The notes: generated by a model not told the origin, from the sequence alone. A DNA stretch of 15,310 bases from an uncultured Eubacteriales bacterium (GCA_900554625.1 USHP01000013.1:1-15310); one strand, 5' to 3'. Shown: positions 1-7,624, counted from the first letter of the stretch. Program-made: numbers and translations.

Positions 1-324
1 GACGGTTTCCACCACAGCCTTGACAAAGCGATCTTCCGGGAAAACGGGCATTTTCAGCCGGCGGCAGGAATCTGCCATCCGCTGGGCATTCAGGTCAGGT
101 CGGAAGCAGACAATGTGACCATCCTGAGTGGTGTAGGCTTTCATGCCCTCAAAGCAGGTCTGGGCATACTGCAGCACGCAGGCGCACTCGCTCATGGTGA
201 CACTGGCCTGATCGGTCAGGCAGCCATCGTCCCAAGCACCGTTTTTATAGTTGGAGACATAGCGCATATCCGTCTGCACATAGCCAAATCCCAGGCTGCT
301 CCAGTCAATATTTTTCTTTTCCAT
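1..324 (-). CDS. ilvE: Branched-chain amino acid aminotransferase, N-terminal part (cut by window edge)
   Basis: PLP-dependent (fold type IV) transaminase that makes leucine, isoleucine and valine from their 2-oxo acids with glutamate as donor; cytosolic. Only the first 108 codons are present and the frame stays open to base 1. Translation from the ATG at 322-324 begins MEKKNIDWSS and contains family blocks near the N-terminus: the stretch around DMRYVSNYKNGAWDDGCL (residues 20-37), QTCFEGMKAYTTQDG (about 58-72) and FRPDLNAQRM (about 77-86), as in bacterial IlvE of the BCAT II type. The catalytic lysine lies beyond the window. An AGAGGTG ribosome binding site precedes the ATG. It is transcribed divergently from the his operon, with 304 bases between the two starts. 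The identification rests on recognised family motifs. Confidence 0.93.
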   Translation of the reverse strand, partial: MEKKNIDWSSLGFGYVQTDMRYVSNYKNGAWDDGCLTDQASVTMSECACVLQYAQTCFEGMKAYTTQDGHIVCFRPDLNAQRMADSCRRLKMPVFPEDRFVKAVVETV

Positions 325-414
325 CTTGAAACACCTCTTCTGTATCGTTGGATAAACCGGAACCGCTGTCCCGGAAAGGGTGTGCATCCGTGTTTATGCA
401 CATCAGGTTGCTTT

Positions 415-443
415 ATTCTATCACCGGCAAAGCCCAAGGTCAA
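415..443 (-). promoter_or_regulatory. Sigma-A type promoter of ilvE
   Basis: On the minus strand TTGACC (438-443) is followed after exactly 17 bases by TAGAAT (415-420); each hexamer differs from consensus at one position. Transcription would start near 408, giving a leader of about 84 bases before the ilvE ATG. I see no T-box core or tRNA-anticodon-like element in that leader. Confidence 0.72.
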
Positions 444-453
444 GGGTTTGGAT

Positions 454-485
454 AAGAAAATGTTTTCTTGACAATGACATATGTC
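454..485. repeat. Two adjacent palindromes between ilvE and the his operon
   Basis: AAGAAAA (454-460) and TTTTCTT (463-469) form perfect 7-bp arms around a 2-base spacer. Seven bases later comes a perfect 10-bp palindrome GACATATGTC (476-485). Both lie upstream of the ilvE -35 and upstream of the his promoter, in the divergent intergenic region (325-628). They could be regulator binding sites; no binding protein can be named. The rest of the intergenic region holds the two promoters and leaders described separately. Confidence 0.4.
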
Positions 486-531
486 CGCTGAAAACAAACG
501 TAGAAACCTGGAAAGATTTACAAAATTCCTC

Positions 532-560
532 TTGACTTTAATAAGCTAAAGTGATAAAGT
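532..560 (+). promoter_or_regulatory. Promoter of the his operon
   Basis: TTGACT (532-537) is followed after 17 bases by TAAAGT (555-560), a weaker -10 matching four of six positions. Transcription would begin near 567, giving a leader of about 60 bases before hisR. The interval between the two hexamers is filled by the palindrome described next. A TTGACA at 468-473 has no acceptable -10 at normal spacing, so this site is preferred. Confidence 0.6.
535..552. promoter_or_regulatory. Candidate HisR operator (inverted repeat ACTTTA-N6-TAAAGT)
   Basis: Perfect inverted repeat: ACTTTA (535-540), six-base centre ATAAGC, TAAAGT (547-552). A third copy of TAAAGT follows at 555-560 in direct orientation. 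The 18-bp element overlaps the end of the -35 and fills the spacer of the his promoter, so a bound dimer would exclude RNA polymerase. The first gene downstream encodes a TrpR-family protein, a family that binds palindromic operators as dimers. Assignment as its operator is inference from position and symmetry. Confidence 0.6.
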
Positions 561-564
561 ATCA

Positions 565-608
565 GGAAAAGAACACTCCTTTTCCCGGCACAATGCCCGG
601 AGCGGGAA
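565..608 (+). other. his operon leader with two mutually exclusive stem-loops
   Basis: GGAAAAG (565-571) can pair with CTTTTCC (579-585) over a 7-base loop. Alternatively TTCCCG (582-587) can pair with CGGGAA (603-608). The two pairings share bases 582-585 and cannot form together. The second encloses a small GGCA-CAA-TGCC hairpin. No run of T follows, so this is not an evident attenuator, and the ribosome binding site (612-618) lies just downstream. A functional role is speculative. Confidence 0.3.
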
Positions 609-628
609 CAGAAAGGAACTATTTAGAT

Positions 629-946
629 ATGAGTAATATTCGACATCCCGGAGAAAATGCATTTTACGAAGCAATTTTGTCGTTGGAGACAGTGGAGCAG
701 TGTCAGCTGTTTTTTGAGGATATCTGCACCATCAAGGAGCTGCAGGCCATCTCCCAGCGGTTCCGGGTAGCCTGCCTGCTGGACAGCGGCAGCAATTATA
801 TCGAGGTTTCTGAGGCAACCGGAGCCAGTTCCGCCACCATCAGCCGGGTGAACCGGTGCTTGAATTACGGCAGCGGATATCGGACCGCGTTGGATGCGCT
901 GAAGAAAGCGGGGAAATTGGATGACGGACAGGATATGGAAACGTGA
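629..946 (+). CDS. hisR: TrpR-family YerC/YecD-like transcriptional regulator, probable histidine operon repressor
   Basis: A 105-residue DNA-binding protein of the TrpR superfamily, close to Bacillus YerC. Recognisable blocks are FFEDICTIKELQAISQRF in the middle and the helix-turn-helix around EVSEATGASSATISRVNRCL (about residues 64-83). Comparative genomics of Gram-positive bacteria has linked such proteins, under the name HisR, to histidine metabolism; its place as first gene of a complete his operon fits. The ATG at 629 is chosen because AAAGGAA (612-618) sits ten bases upstream and the protein then has the usual family length. An in-frame GTG at 551 lies inside the promoter and is rejected. 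The 3' end overlaps hisZ by 26 bases. Autoregulation through the palindrome at 535-552 is inferred. No ligand-binding evidence is visible; histidine as co-repressor is a guess by analogy with TrpR. Confidence 0.87.
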   Translation: MSNIRHPGENAFYEAILSLETVEQCQLFFEDICTIKELQAISQRFRVACLLDSGSNYIEVSEATGASSATISRVNRCLNYGSGYRTALDALKKAGKLDDGQDMET

Positions 947-1997
947 GGAGCAGGCGGTTTTCGCTCTGCGCAGCCTGTACAGCCGCTATGGCTACGTTCC
1001 CTACAAGATGAGCCATTTTGAAGAATATGAGCTGTATGTGCACAACAAGGATTTTCTGGTCTCCGACCAGATCATCACCTTTTCCGGAGAAGGGGGACGG
1101 CTGCTGGCGCTGAAGCCGGATGTGACCTTGTCCATTGTGAAAAACGCCCCCCAGACCCCCGGGGTGGTGCAGAAGGTTTATTACGATGAAAACGTCTATC
1201 GGGACTACCGGGAAATCCGTCAGGCGGGTCTCGAGTGTGTAGGCGACCTGGGAGAGTACGAAATTTCGGAAGTGGTCATGCTGGCAGTGCGGAGCCTGGC
1301 TCTCATGCAGGAGCGGTTTGCACTGAACATCTCCCACATGGGACTGATTTCTGCGGTGCTGGATAGCTGCGGTTTGCCGGAGGGAGAAAAAAAGCAGGCT
1401 ATGGATTGCCTGCGGGGAAAAAACCTCCACGGTCTGCAGGAACTTTGCCGGGGAAATCCTCCGGCCTGGGAGAAGCTGCGGACGTTGGCAGCCTGCCGGG
1501 GAATCGGAGAATCTGTTCTGAAGCAGATGCAAGGCGTTCTGACAACCCAGGAAGAAATAAACGCCCTTGGAGAACTGGCACAGCTGTGGCGGATTCTGGA
1601 AAGCGGCGGCTGGACGGAATCGGTTCGGCTGGATTTTTCCGTAGGCAGTGATCTTGGCTATTACAGCGGCGTCGTGTTTCGGGGCTATCTGGAGGGAATT
1701 CCAGCCAGTGTCCTCTCCGGCGGACAGTACGACAAACTGCCCCGGAAAATGGGTCGCAGAAGCCGGGCAATTGGCTTCGCCATTTATCTGGATATGCTTC
1801 AGCAGCGTGCCGGGGAAGAAGACACCCAGGATATTGATACCTTGATTGTCCATGACGGCAGCGTGGATACCGCCATTTTGGCCCGGGCAGCCGCGAAGGC
1901 AGCGGAGCAAGGCAGTGTGCTGGTCAGTACCTCCATTCCGAAAGACCGTACCTGGAAGCAGATCAAGCGCTTTGAAAAGGGGGTACAGGTGGAATGA
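921..1997 (+). CDS. hisZ: ATP phosphoribosyltransferase regulatory subunit
   Basis: HisZ is a catalytically inactive paralogue of histidyl-tRNA synthetase. It complexes with short-form HisG and confers activity and histidine feedback inhibition on the first step of histidine synthesis. The 358-residue product shows the class II synthetase-like core: LALKPDVTLSI (about residues 62-72), YYDENVYRDYREIRQAGLEC in the motif-2 region, and SGGQYDKLPRKMGRRSRAIGFA as degenerate motif 3. Length and the lack of a full HisRS anticodon-binding domain separate it from a true HisRS, as does the neighbouring short hisG. The ATG at 921 lies inside hisR and is preceded by GGGGA (910-914). The stop codon overlaps the hisG start (ATGA), which suggests translational coupling and matched subunit levels. 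Confidence 0.93.
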   Translation: MTDRIWKREEQAVFALRSLYSRYGYVPYKMSHFEEYELYVHNKDFLVSDQIITFSGEGGRLLALKPDVTLSIVKNAPQTPGVVQKVYYDENVYRDYREIRQAGLECVGDLGEYEISEVVMLAVRSLALMQERFALNISHMGLISAVLDSCGLPEGEKKQAMDCLRGKNLHGLQELCRGNPPAWEKLRTLAACRGIGESVLKQMQGVLTTQEEINALGELAQLWRILESGGWTESVRLDFSVGSDLGYYSGVVFRGYLEGIPASVLSGGQYDKLPRKMGRRSRAIGFAIYLDMLQQRAGEEDTQDIDTLIVHDGSVDTAILARAAAKAAEQGSVLVSTSIPKDRTWKQIKRFEKGVQVE

Positions 1998-2635
1998 AAA
2001 ACTGGATTCACATCGCCCTGCCCAAAGGCCGCCTGGGAGAGAAGGCCTACGCCATGCTGAAAAACAGCGGCTATGATTGTCCTGCTCTGGAAGATCCGGG
2101 ACGGAAGCTGATTTTTGAAAACCCGGAAAAGGGGATTCGCTATTTCTGGGTGAAACCCTCTGACGTTGCCATTTATGTAGAGCGGGGGGCGGCAGATCTG
2201 GGCATCGTTGGCAAGGATATTCTGTTGGAATACCAGCCGGATGTTTATGAACTGCTGGATCTTCGCATGGGCAAATGCCGCATGGCGGTGGCGGGGAAGA
2301 AGGACTTCCGGGACCCGGTGGGACAGACGCTGAAGGTTGCCACCAAATTCCCCAATATTACCCGCAGCTACTACAGCGGCAAATGCCGGGATATCGACAT
2401 TATTCACCTCAACGGTTCCATTGAATTGGCCCCCATTCTGGGACTGAGCCATGTGATTGTGGACATTGTGGAAACGGGCACCACCCTGCGGGAAAATGAT
2501 TTGATGGTTTATGAGGACATTGTTCCTATCAGCGCCCGGCTGATTGCCAATATTGCCAGTTACCAATTCAAGGATACCCAGATCAATACCATTCGGGAGC
2601 GGTTACAAGGACAGGTGGAGGGTAAGAATGATTAA
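1994..2635 (+). CDS. hisG: ATP phosphoribosyltransferase catalytic subunit, short form
   Basis: Joins ATP and PRPP to give N1-(5-phosphoribosyl)-ATP, the committed step of histidine synthesis. The 213-residue length marks the short form, which lacks the C-terminal ACT-like regulatory domain and depends on HisZ. Visible motifs are IALPKGRLGEKA at the N-terminus, SDVAIYVERGAADLGIVGKD (56-75) and the PRPP-binding loop DIVETGTT (157-164) followed by LREN. The start overlaps the hisZ stop by four bases, with GGTGGA just upstream; the end overlaps hisD by eight bases. Confidence is high because motifs, length and partner gene agree. Confidence 0.96.
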   Translation: MKNWIHIALPKGRLGEKAYAMLKNSGYDCPALEDPGRKLIFENPEKGIRYFWVKPSDVAIYVERGAADLGIVGKDILLEYQPDVYELLDLRMGKCRMAVAGKKDFRDPVGQTLKVATKFPNITRSYYSGKCRDIDIIHLNGSIELAPILGLSHVIVDIVETGTTLRENDLMVYEDIVPISARLIANIASYQFKDTQINTIRERLQGQVEGKND

Positions 2636-3905
2636 GATTATGAAATACGGCCAAGAGCCAAACAGCGAAATCTTTTCCCGGGTGGTTCCGATGGCAAACG
2701 TAGAAGACGTGGTATCTGCCATTTTGTCCGATGTGCGCAAAAACGGCGATCAGGCAGTTCTGTCCTATACCCGGAAATTTGACGGCGCAGAACTGGATGC
2801 CCTGGAAGTCAGCCAGGAAGAAATTCAGGAAGCCTTTGCTGGGGTGGAACCGGAATTTCTGGACATTTTGAAAGAAGCGGCAAACAACATCCGTGCTTTT
2901 CACGCAAAACAGGTGCGCAATAGTTTCCTTATTGCAGAGCGTCCCGGCATTGTCCTGGGACAGAAGGTAACGCCCATTGAAAAGGTAGGCATTTATGTTC
3001 CCGGCGGTACAGCCGCCTACCCCTCCACCGTGCTGATGGATACCATTCCTGCAAAAATTGCCGGGTGCCCTCAGATTGTAATGATGACCCCGCCGGACCG
3101 AAATGGCAAGATACCTCCTGCCATCCTGGCAGCAGCAAAGATTGCCGGTGTTGACCGAATTTTTAAAGCAGGCGGCGCTCAGGCCATCGGGGCACTGGCT
3201 TACGGCACGGAAAGCGTTCCCAAGGTGGATAAAATCGTCGGCCCCGGCAATGCCTTCGTGGCAGAAGCCAAGAAACAGGTGTTTGGCACCGTGGCCATCG
3301 ACATGATTGCCGGACCCAGTGAGATTCTGGTGATTGCCGACGGAAAGAGTAACCCCGCCCATGTGGCGGCAGACCTGCTCAGCCAGGCAGAACACGATAA
3401 GCTTGCCAGTGCTGTGCTGGTAACGGACAGTGAAGCGCTGGCCCAGGCAGTATCGGCAGAACTGGAAAAGCAGCTTCCTCGGCTTCCCCGGGCGGAAATT
3501 GCCCGGGCATCCATTGACAACAACGGAAAAATCATTGTGGCGGATTCCCTAATGGCCGGAATTGCTATTGCCAACGAAATTGCTCCTGAGCATCTGGAGC
3601 TAATGGTGGATGATCCCTTCTCCTATCTGGACGCCATCCAGAATGCCGGTTCCATTTTCCTGGGGCGCAGCTGTCCGGAAGCCCTGGGAGACTACTTTGC
3701 CGGCCCCAACCACACCCTGCCCACCTCCGGAACGGCCCGGTTCTCCAGCGCCCTTGGGGTGGATGACTTCGTGAAAAAGAGCCAGTTTACTTACTACACT
3801 GCCCAAGCTCTGGAAAATGCCGCAGAAAAAATCCGGTATTTTGCGGAAAAAGAAGAACTTCAGGCTCACGGCAAAAGCGTGATGATTCGCAAGGAGGCAC
3901 CATGA
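2628..3905 (+). CDS. hisD: Histidinol dehydrogenase
   Basis: Zinc- and NAD-dependent enzyme that oxidises L-histidinol to L-histidine in two steps. The 425-residue product has the expected blocks GIYVPGGTAAYPSTVLM (121-137), VGPGNAFVAEAKKQVFG (204-220), IDMIAGPSEILVIAD (224-238) and NHTLPTSGTARFSSALGVDD (361-380). Zinc ligands corresponding to E. coli Gln259, His262, Asp360 and His419 are Q253, H256, D355 and H414; the catalytic Glu-His pair is E321-H322. The ATG at 2628 is chosen because AGGTGGAGG (2613-2621) sits at correct spacing; the frame is open further upstream inside hisG, but that would add an unrelated extension. A second in-frame ATG at 2640 cannot be excluded. The stop overlaps the hisC ATG. 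Confidence 0.96.
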   Translation: MIKIMKYGQEPNSEIFSRVVPMANVEDVVSAILSDVRKNGDQAVLSYTRKFDGAELDALEVSQEEIQEAFAGVEPEFLDILKEAANNIRAFHAKQVRNSFLIAERPGIVLGQKVTPIEKVGIYVPGGTAAYPSTVLMDTIPAKIAGCPQIVMMTPPDRNGKIPPAILAAAKIAGVDRIFKAGGAQAIGALAYGTESVPKVDKIVGPGNAFVAEAKKQVFGTVAIDMIAGPSEILVIADGKSNPAHVAADLLSQAEHDKLASAVLVTDSEALAQAVSAELEKQLPRLPRAEIARASIDNNGKIIVADSLMAGIAIANEIAPEHLELMVDDPFSYLDAIQNAGSIFLGRSCPEALGDYFAGPNHTLPTSGTARFSSALGVDDFVKKSQFTYYTAQALENAAEKIRYFAEKEELQAHGKSVMIRKEAP

Positions 3906-4972
3906 GCAGATTCTTGAATGCCCGCTATCAGGCGCTCCAGGCATATACTCCCGGCGAGCAGCCCCGTGACATGGCCTATATCAAACTCAATACCAACGAA
4001 TCTCCCTACCCGCCGGCACCCTCGGTGGTGGAAGCCATTACAACGGAGGAGGTAGAACTTCTGCGGCTGTACAGCGACCCAACCGGAAAAGAGCTGAAAG
4101 AAAAGCTGGCCCAGCTGTATGGTGTACAGCCGGATATGGTATTTTTGTCCAATGGCTCGGATGAGGTTTTGAGTTTCGCTTTCATGGCCTTTGGCGGCGA
4201 CGGTGCAGTGTTTCCGGATATTACTTACGGATTTTACGAAGTTTTTGGTGATTTATACGGGATTCCTTATGAGAAAATCCCACTGAAAGAGGACTTTTCC
4301 ATTGACCATACCGCCTACTGCGGCAAGGAAAAAATGGTGGTAATTGCCAATCCCAATGCCCCAACGGGCCTGAGCCTGTCTCTGGGCCAAGTGGAATGCA
4401 TCGTCGCATCCAATCCGGATCATCTGGTTTTGGTGGACGAGGCCTATGTGGACTTTGGCGGAGAAAGTGCCTTGCCGCTGATTGGGAAGTACGATAATTT
4501 GCTGGTGACCCGGACTTTTTCCAAGTCCCGCTGCTTGGCAGGCGGGCGGCTGGGATATGCCTTTGGAAACCAAGAGATTATTGCTGATTTGGAAAAAATC
4601 AAGTTTTCCACCAATCCCTATAACTTAGACCGCCTGACATTGCGGCTGGGCGTGGCTACGGTGGAAGCGGAAGACTATTACAGGGAAGCTTGCGAGAAGA
4701 TTCAAAAAACCAGAGCCTGGACAACCGCTCAGCTGGAGAGCCTGGGATTTCAGGTGCTGCCCAGCTTGACCAACTTCGTCTTTGCGAAAACCGATAAAAT
4801 GGACGGTCAGGCACTGTATCTGGCGCTGAAGCAGCGGGGAATTCTGGTGCGGCACTTTACAAACCCCAGAATCTGCCAATTCAACCGCATTACCATTGGC
4901 ACGCCGGAACGGATGCAGGCTTTGATTGCTGCAATTCAGGAGATTTTGGAGGATAACCATGAGAAGCTTTGA
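3902..4972 (+). CDS. hisC: Histidinol-phosphate aminotransferase
   Basis: PLP-dependent class I/II aminotransferase that converts imidazole acetol phosphate and glutamate to L-histidinol phosphate. The 356-residue product contains KLNTNESPYPPAP (28-40), SNGSDEVLSF (83-92), ANPNAPTGLS (149-158) and LVDEAYVDF (177-185, with D179 and Y182 for cofactor contact). TFSKSRCLAGGRLGYA follows, with K208 as the Schiff-base lysine and R216 for the phosphate. Residue numbers are counted from this translation. AAGGAGG (3891-3897) precedes the ATG, which overlaps the hisD stop by four bases. The 3' end overlaps hisB by 14 bases, so expression is probably coupled to both neighbours. Confidence 0.95.
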   Translation: MSRFLNARYQALQAYTPGEQPRDMAYIKLNTNESPYPPAPSVVEAITTEEVELLRLYSDPTGKELKEKLAQLYGVQPDMVFLSNGSDEVLSFAFMAFGGDGAVFPDITYGFYEVFGDLYGIPYEKIPLKEDFSIDHTAYCGKEKMVVIANPNAPTGLSLSLGQVECIVASNPDHLVLVDEAYVDFGGESALPLIGKYDNLLVTRTFSKSRCLAGGRLGYAFGNQEIIADLEKIKFSTNPYNLDRLTLRLGVATVEAEDYYREACEKIQKTRAWTTAQLESLGFQVLPSLTNFVFAKTDKMDGQALYLALKQRGILVRHFTNPRICQFNRITIGTPERMQALIAAIQEILEDNHEKL

Positions 4973-5540
4973 TTTGACCCGAAAAACAGCGGAAACCGAT
5001 ATCCGCTTATCCCTGAACTTAGATGGCAGCGGCCGCAGCAGCATTGCCACCGGATGCGGATTTTTGGATCATATGCTGACATTGTTTGCTGCTCATGGAA
5101 AATTCGACTTGGAAGTAACCTGCATCGGAGACACCCAGGTAGATGACCACCACAGCGTGGAGGATATCGGCATTTGTCTAGGAACAGCCTTTCAGAACGC
5201 TTTGGGAGAAAAACGGGGCATTGCCCGCTATGGTAGTTTCCTGCTTCCGATGGATGAAGCGCTGATTCTGTGCGCGGTGGATCTTTCCGGGCGCAGCTGC
5301 CTTTGCTATGACCTGAACATTCCCACGGAAAAGATTGGAATCTTTGACACGGAACTGATCGAAGAATTCCTGCTGGGCTTTGTCCGCAACTGCCCCATGA
5401 GTCTGCACCTGAAACAACTGGCAGGAAAAAATGCCCACCATATTGCCGAAGGTGCCTTCAAGGCCCTGGCCCGGGCGTTGAAAGCAGCAGTGGCCCAGGA
5501 CGGAAGCGGAGAGATCCCTTCTACCAAGGGGGTACTGTAA
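4959..5540 (+). CDS. hisB: Imidazoleglycerol-phosphate dehydratase (monofunctional)
   Basis: Manganese-dependent dehydratase that converts imidazole glycerol phosphate to imidazole acetol phosphate. The 193-residue length is that of the stand-alone dehydratase; it is not fused to a HAD-type histidinol-phosphatase domain as in E. coli. Diagnostic His-rich motifs are GFLDHMLTLFAAHGKFDL, the DDHHSVEDIGICLG metal-binding block, and near the C-terminus NAHHIAEGAFKALARAL. The ATG at 4959 is chosen because TTGGAGGA (4946-4953) lies directly upstream; a TTG at 4926 in the same frame would add eleven unrelated residues. The TAA stop shares its last base with the hisH ATG. Confidence 0.96.
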   Translation: MRSFDLTRKTAETDIRLSLNLDGSGRSSIATGCGFLDHMLTLFAAHGKFDLEVTCIGDTQVDDHHSVEDIGICLGTAFQNALGEKRGIARYGSFLLPMDEALILCAVDLSGRSCLCYDLNIPTEKIGIFDTELIEEFLLGFVRNCPMSLHLKQLAGKNAHHIAEGAFKALARALKAAVAQDGSGEIPSTKGVL

Positions 5541-6142
5541 TGGTTGGCATTATTGACTACGGCGTAGGAAATCTGTTTTCCCTGCAATCTTCTTTTCGCA
5601 GCCTGGGAGAATCGGTGTTTGTCAGCAGCAGCCGGGAAGAACTGGCCCGGGCAGATCATCTGGTATTGCCGGGAGTGGGAGCATTTGCCGATGCTGCCCA
5701 AAAACTGACCCAAACTGGTCTGGATGCCTTTGTAAAAGACCAGGCAGCAGAGGGAAAGCCCCTGTTGGGAATCTGTCTGGGGATGCAGCTGCTGTTTGAA
5801 AAAAGCTACGAATACGGACAGCACCCGGGATTGGGAATTTTGAAGGGCCAGGTGGTGCCTATGGAAGGGCGGATTCCTGCCGGACTGAAAATTCCCCACA
5901 TGGGCTGGAACCAGCTGCAATGGCAGCAGGGCAGCTTGCTTCGGGAATCTCAGGGACAGTATGTATACTTCGTCCATTCCTATTTTGCCGAAGGCTGTGA
6001 CGATTCTCTTGCCGCTGTGACAGAATATGGAATCCCCATAACCGCTGCCGTAGAAAAGGGAAACGTATTCGGCTGCCAGTTTCATCCGGAAAAAAGCGGC
6101 GCTGCTGGCCTGAAAATTCTGCGCAGATTCTGCAAGCTGTAA
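5540..6142 (+). CDS. hisH: Imidazole glycerol phosphate synthase, glutamine amidotransferase subunit
   Basis: Class I glutamine amidotransferase that hydrolyses glutamine and channels ammonia to HisF. In the 200-residue product the nucleophile is C79 in LLGICLGMQLLFE, and the other triad members are H182 and E184 in FGCQFHPEKSG. LPGVGAFADA near residues 43-52 and HMGWNQL in the middle also match HisH. A GGGGG-containing ribosome binding site (about 5527-5532) lies just upstream of the ATG, which overlaps the last base of hisB. Its partner hisF is two genes downstream with hisA between, the usual Gram-positive order. Confidence 0.96.
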   Translation: MVGIIDYGVGNLFSLQSSFRSLGESVFVSSSREELARADHLVLPGVGAFADAAQKLTQTGLDAFVKDQAAEGKPLLGICLGMQLLFEKSYEYGQHPGLGILKGQVVPMEGRIPAGLKIPHMGWNQLQWQQGSLLRESQGQYVYFVHSYFAEGCDDSLAAVTEYGIPITAAVEKGNVFGCQFHPEKSGAAGLKILRRFCKL

Positions 6143-6154
6143 GGAGGCGGACAT

Positions 6155-6868
6155 ATGGAACTATATCCTGCCATTGACCTGTATCAAGGCAAAGCCGTGC
6201 GGCTGTACAAAGGTGATTACACCCAAATGACGGTGTACAGCCATCACCCGGAGGAAGTGGCCAAGGAGTTTGCCGCCGCCGGAGCTACCCGGATTCACCT
6301 GGTGGATCTGGAAGGGGCCAAAACCGGAAAACCGGAAAATCTGGAAACCATTACCAAAATTCTCTTTGCTTCCCACCTGCTTGCTCAGGTAGGCGGGGGT
6401 ATCCGGAACATGGAGACGGTGAAGCGTTACCTGGATGCCGGTGTGAATCGAGTCATTCTGGGAACTGCTGCGGTTAAAAATCCGGATTTTTTGGAAGCAG
6501 CAGTGCAGCAGTTTGGTGAAAAAATAGCGGTTGGCGTTGATTTAAAGGATGGACTTGTGGCCATCAAAGGCTGGACGGAAACTGCTCAGATTACCGCGGA
6601 AGCCTTTTTTGAAAATATGCAGAATTTAGGGGTCAAAACCCTGATTTGCACGGATATTTCCCGGGATGGAGCTATGCAGGGCACCAATCGGGAACTTTAC
6701 CGGCATCTTTCGGAACGATTTTCTATGGATCTCATTGCCTCCGGCGGAGTGTCCAGCCTGGAAGATATTGTAGCTTTACGGCAGATGAATCTCCACGGAG
6801 CCATTGTAGGAAAAGCCTATTATATCGGCGCACTGGACTTGCGCCAGGCGATTGAGGTGGCAAAATGA
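6155..6868 (+). CDS. hisA: ProFAR isomerase (phosphoribosylformimino-5-aminoimidazole carboxamide ribotide isomerase)
   Basis: A beta/alpha-barrel enzyme that carries out the Amadori rearrangement of ProFAR to PRFAR. The 237-residue protein carries the paired catalytic aspartates at D8 (YPAIDL) and D129 (VGVDLKDG), and the phosphate-binding glycine blocks VGGGIRN (79-85) and ASGGVSSLED. The sequence ISRDGAMQGTN is typical of HisA and distinguishes it from HisF. Nothing suggests a TrpF-like PriA substitution. It starts 12 bases after hisH, the widest gap in the operon, with a perfect AAGGAGG (6142-6148). Its stop overlaps the hisF ATG. Confidence 0.96.
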   Translation: MELYPAIDLYQGKAVRLYKGDYTQMTVYSHHPEEVAKEFAAAGATRIHLVDLEGAKTGKPENLETITKILFASHLLAQVGGGIRNMETVKRYLDAGVNRVILGTAAVKNPDFLEAAVQQFGEKIAVGVDLKDGLVAIKGWTETAQITAEAFFENMQNLGVKTLICTDISRDGAMQGTNRELYRHLSERFSMDLIASGGVSSLEDIVALRQMNLHGAIVGKAYYIGALDLRQAIEVAK

Positions 6869-7623
6869 TCACAAAACGCATTATCCCATGCCTGGATGTC
6901 CGGGACGGTCGGGTGGTGAAGGGAACCAACTTCCAGGGACTTCAGGACGTGGCCTCTCCCGTGGAGCTGGGGAAATTCTACAGTGAAAACGGAGCTGACG
7001 AACTGGTTTTTTACGACATTACCGCATCCGCAGAAGGACGGAAATTGTTTACCGACATTCTGACCCAGGTTGCATCTACTATTTTTATCCCTCTGACGGT
7101 GGGCGGCGGCATCTATGCCCTGGAGGATTTTGACCGGGTATTGAAGTGCGGTGCTGACAAGGTCAGTGTCAATTCCGGGGCCATCCGGAATCCGCAGCTG
7201 ATTGCCGCAGCGGCAAGACGTTATGGCGATCAATGTGTGGTCTTATCCGTGGATGCCAAGCGAGTGGACGGGAGCTTTCGGGTCTTTGCCAAAGGCGGTC
7301 GGGAAGATACCGGCATGGACTTACTATCCTGGGTGAAGCGCTGTGTGGACAGCGGCGCCGGAGAAGTGGTGCTCAATTCCATCGATACTGACGGTGTGAA
7401 GCGGGGATTTGATCTGGAAATGCTGGAAGCGGTCTGCAGCCTTGTGGATGTTCCAGTGATTGCCTCCGGTGGTGCCGGCTGTGAAGAGGATTTTGTAACC
7501 TTATTCCGGCGACTGCCGAAAGTGGACGCCGGACTGGCAGCTTCTATCTTTCATTTTGGACAGGTGCAGATTCCCCAGTTGAAGTGCCGTCTTCAGGAAG
7601 AAAACATTTTGGTGAGGTTATGA
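6865..7623 (+). CDS. hisF: Imidazole glycerol phosphate synthase, cyclase subunit
   Basis: Beta/alpha-barrel cyclase that uses ammonia from HisH to turn PRFAR into imidazole glycerol phosphate and AICAR. The 252-residue product has catalytic D11 ([15 protein letters not shown]) and D130 (VLSVDAKR), phosphate-binding VGGGI (79-83), and the C-terminal block [16 protein letters not shown] near the end, which is specific to HisF. The ATG overlaps the hisA stop (ATGA) and a GAGGTGG ribosome binding site lies within the end of hisA. One base separates its stop from the hisIE ATG. Confidence 0.97.
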   Translation: MITKRIIPCLDVRDGRVVKGTNFQGLQDVASPVELGKFYSENGADELVFYDITASAEGRKLFTDILTQVASTIFIPLTVGGGIYALEDFDRVLKCGADKVSVNSGAIRNPQLIAAAARRYGDQCVVLSVDAKRVDGSFRVFAKGGREDTGMDLLSWVKRCVDSGAGEVVLNSIDTDGVKRGFDLEMLEAVCSLVDVPVIASGGAGCEEDFVTLFRRLPKVDAGLAASIFHFGQVQIPQLKCRLQEENILVRL

Positions 7624-7624
7624 T

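Noticed and set aside
325..408. T-box or other amino-acid riboswitch in the ilvE leader
   Set aside because: No AGGGTGGNACCGCG-like T-box core, specifier stem or T-run terminator is seen in the short leader.
468..496. TTGACA at 468 as the his operon promoter
   Set aside because: At 17-base spacing the -10 would be AAAACA, and no better hexamer lies at 16 or 18. The 532-560 pair, with the operator, fits better.
551..628. GTG at 551 as the start of the TrpR-family gene
   Set aside because: It lies inside the predicted promoter and operator, has no ribosome binding site, and adds 26 residues foreign to the family. The ATG at 629 has a proper site.
2544..2627. Upstream in-frame extension of hisD
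   Set aside because: It lies within hisG, lacks its own ribosome binding site and would add 28 residues not found in HisD; the ATG at 2628 has AGGTGGAGG upstream.
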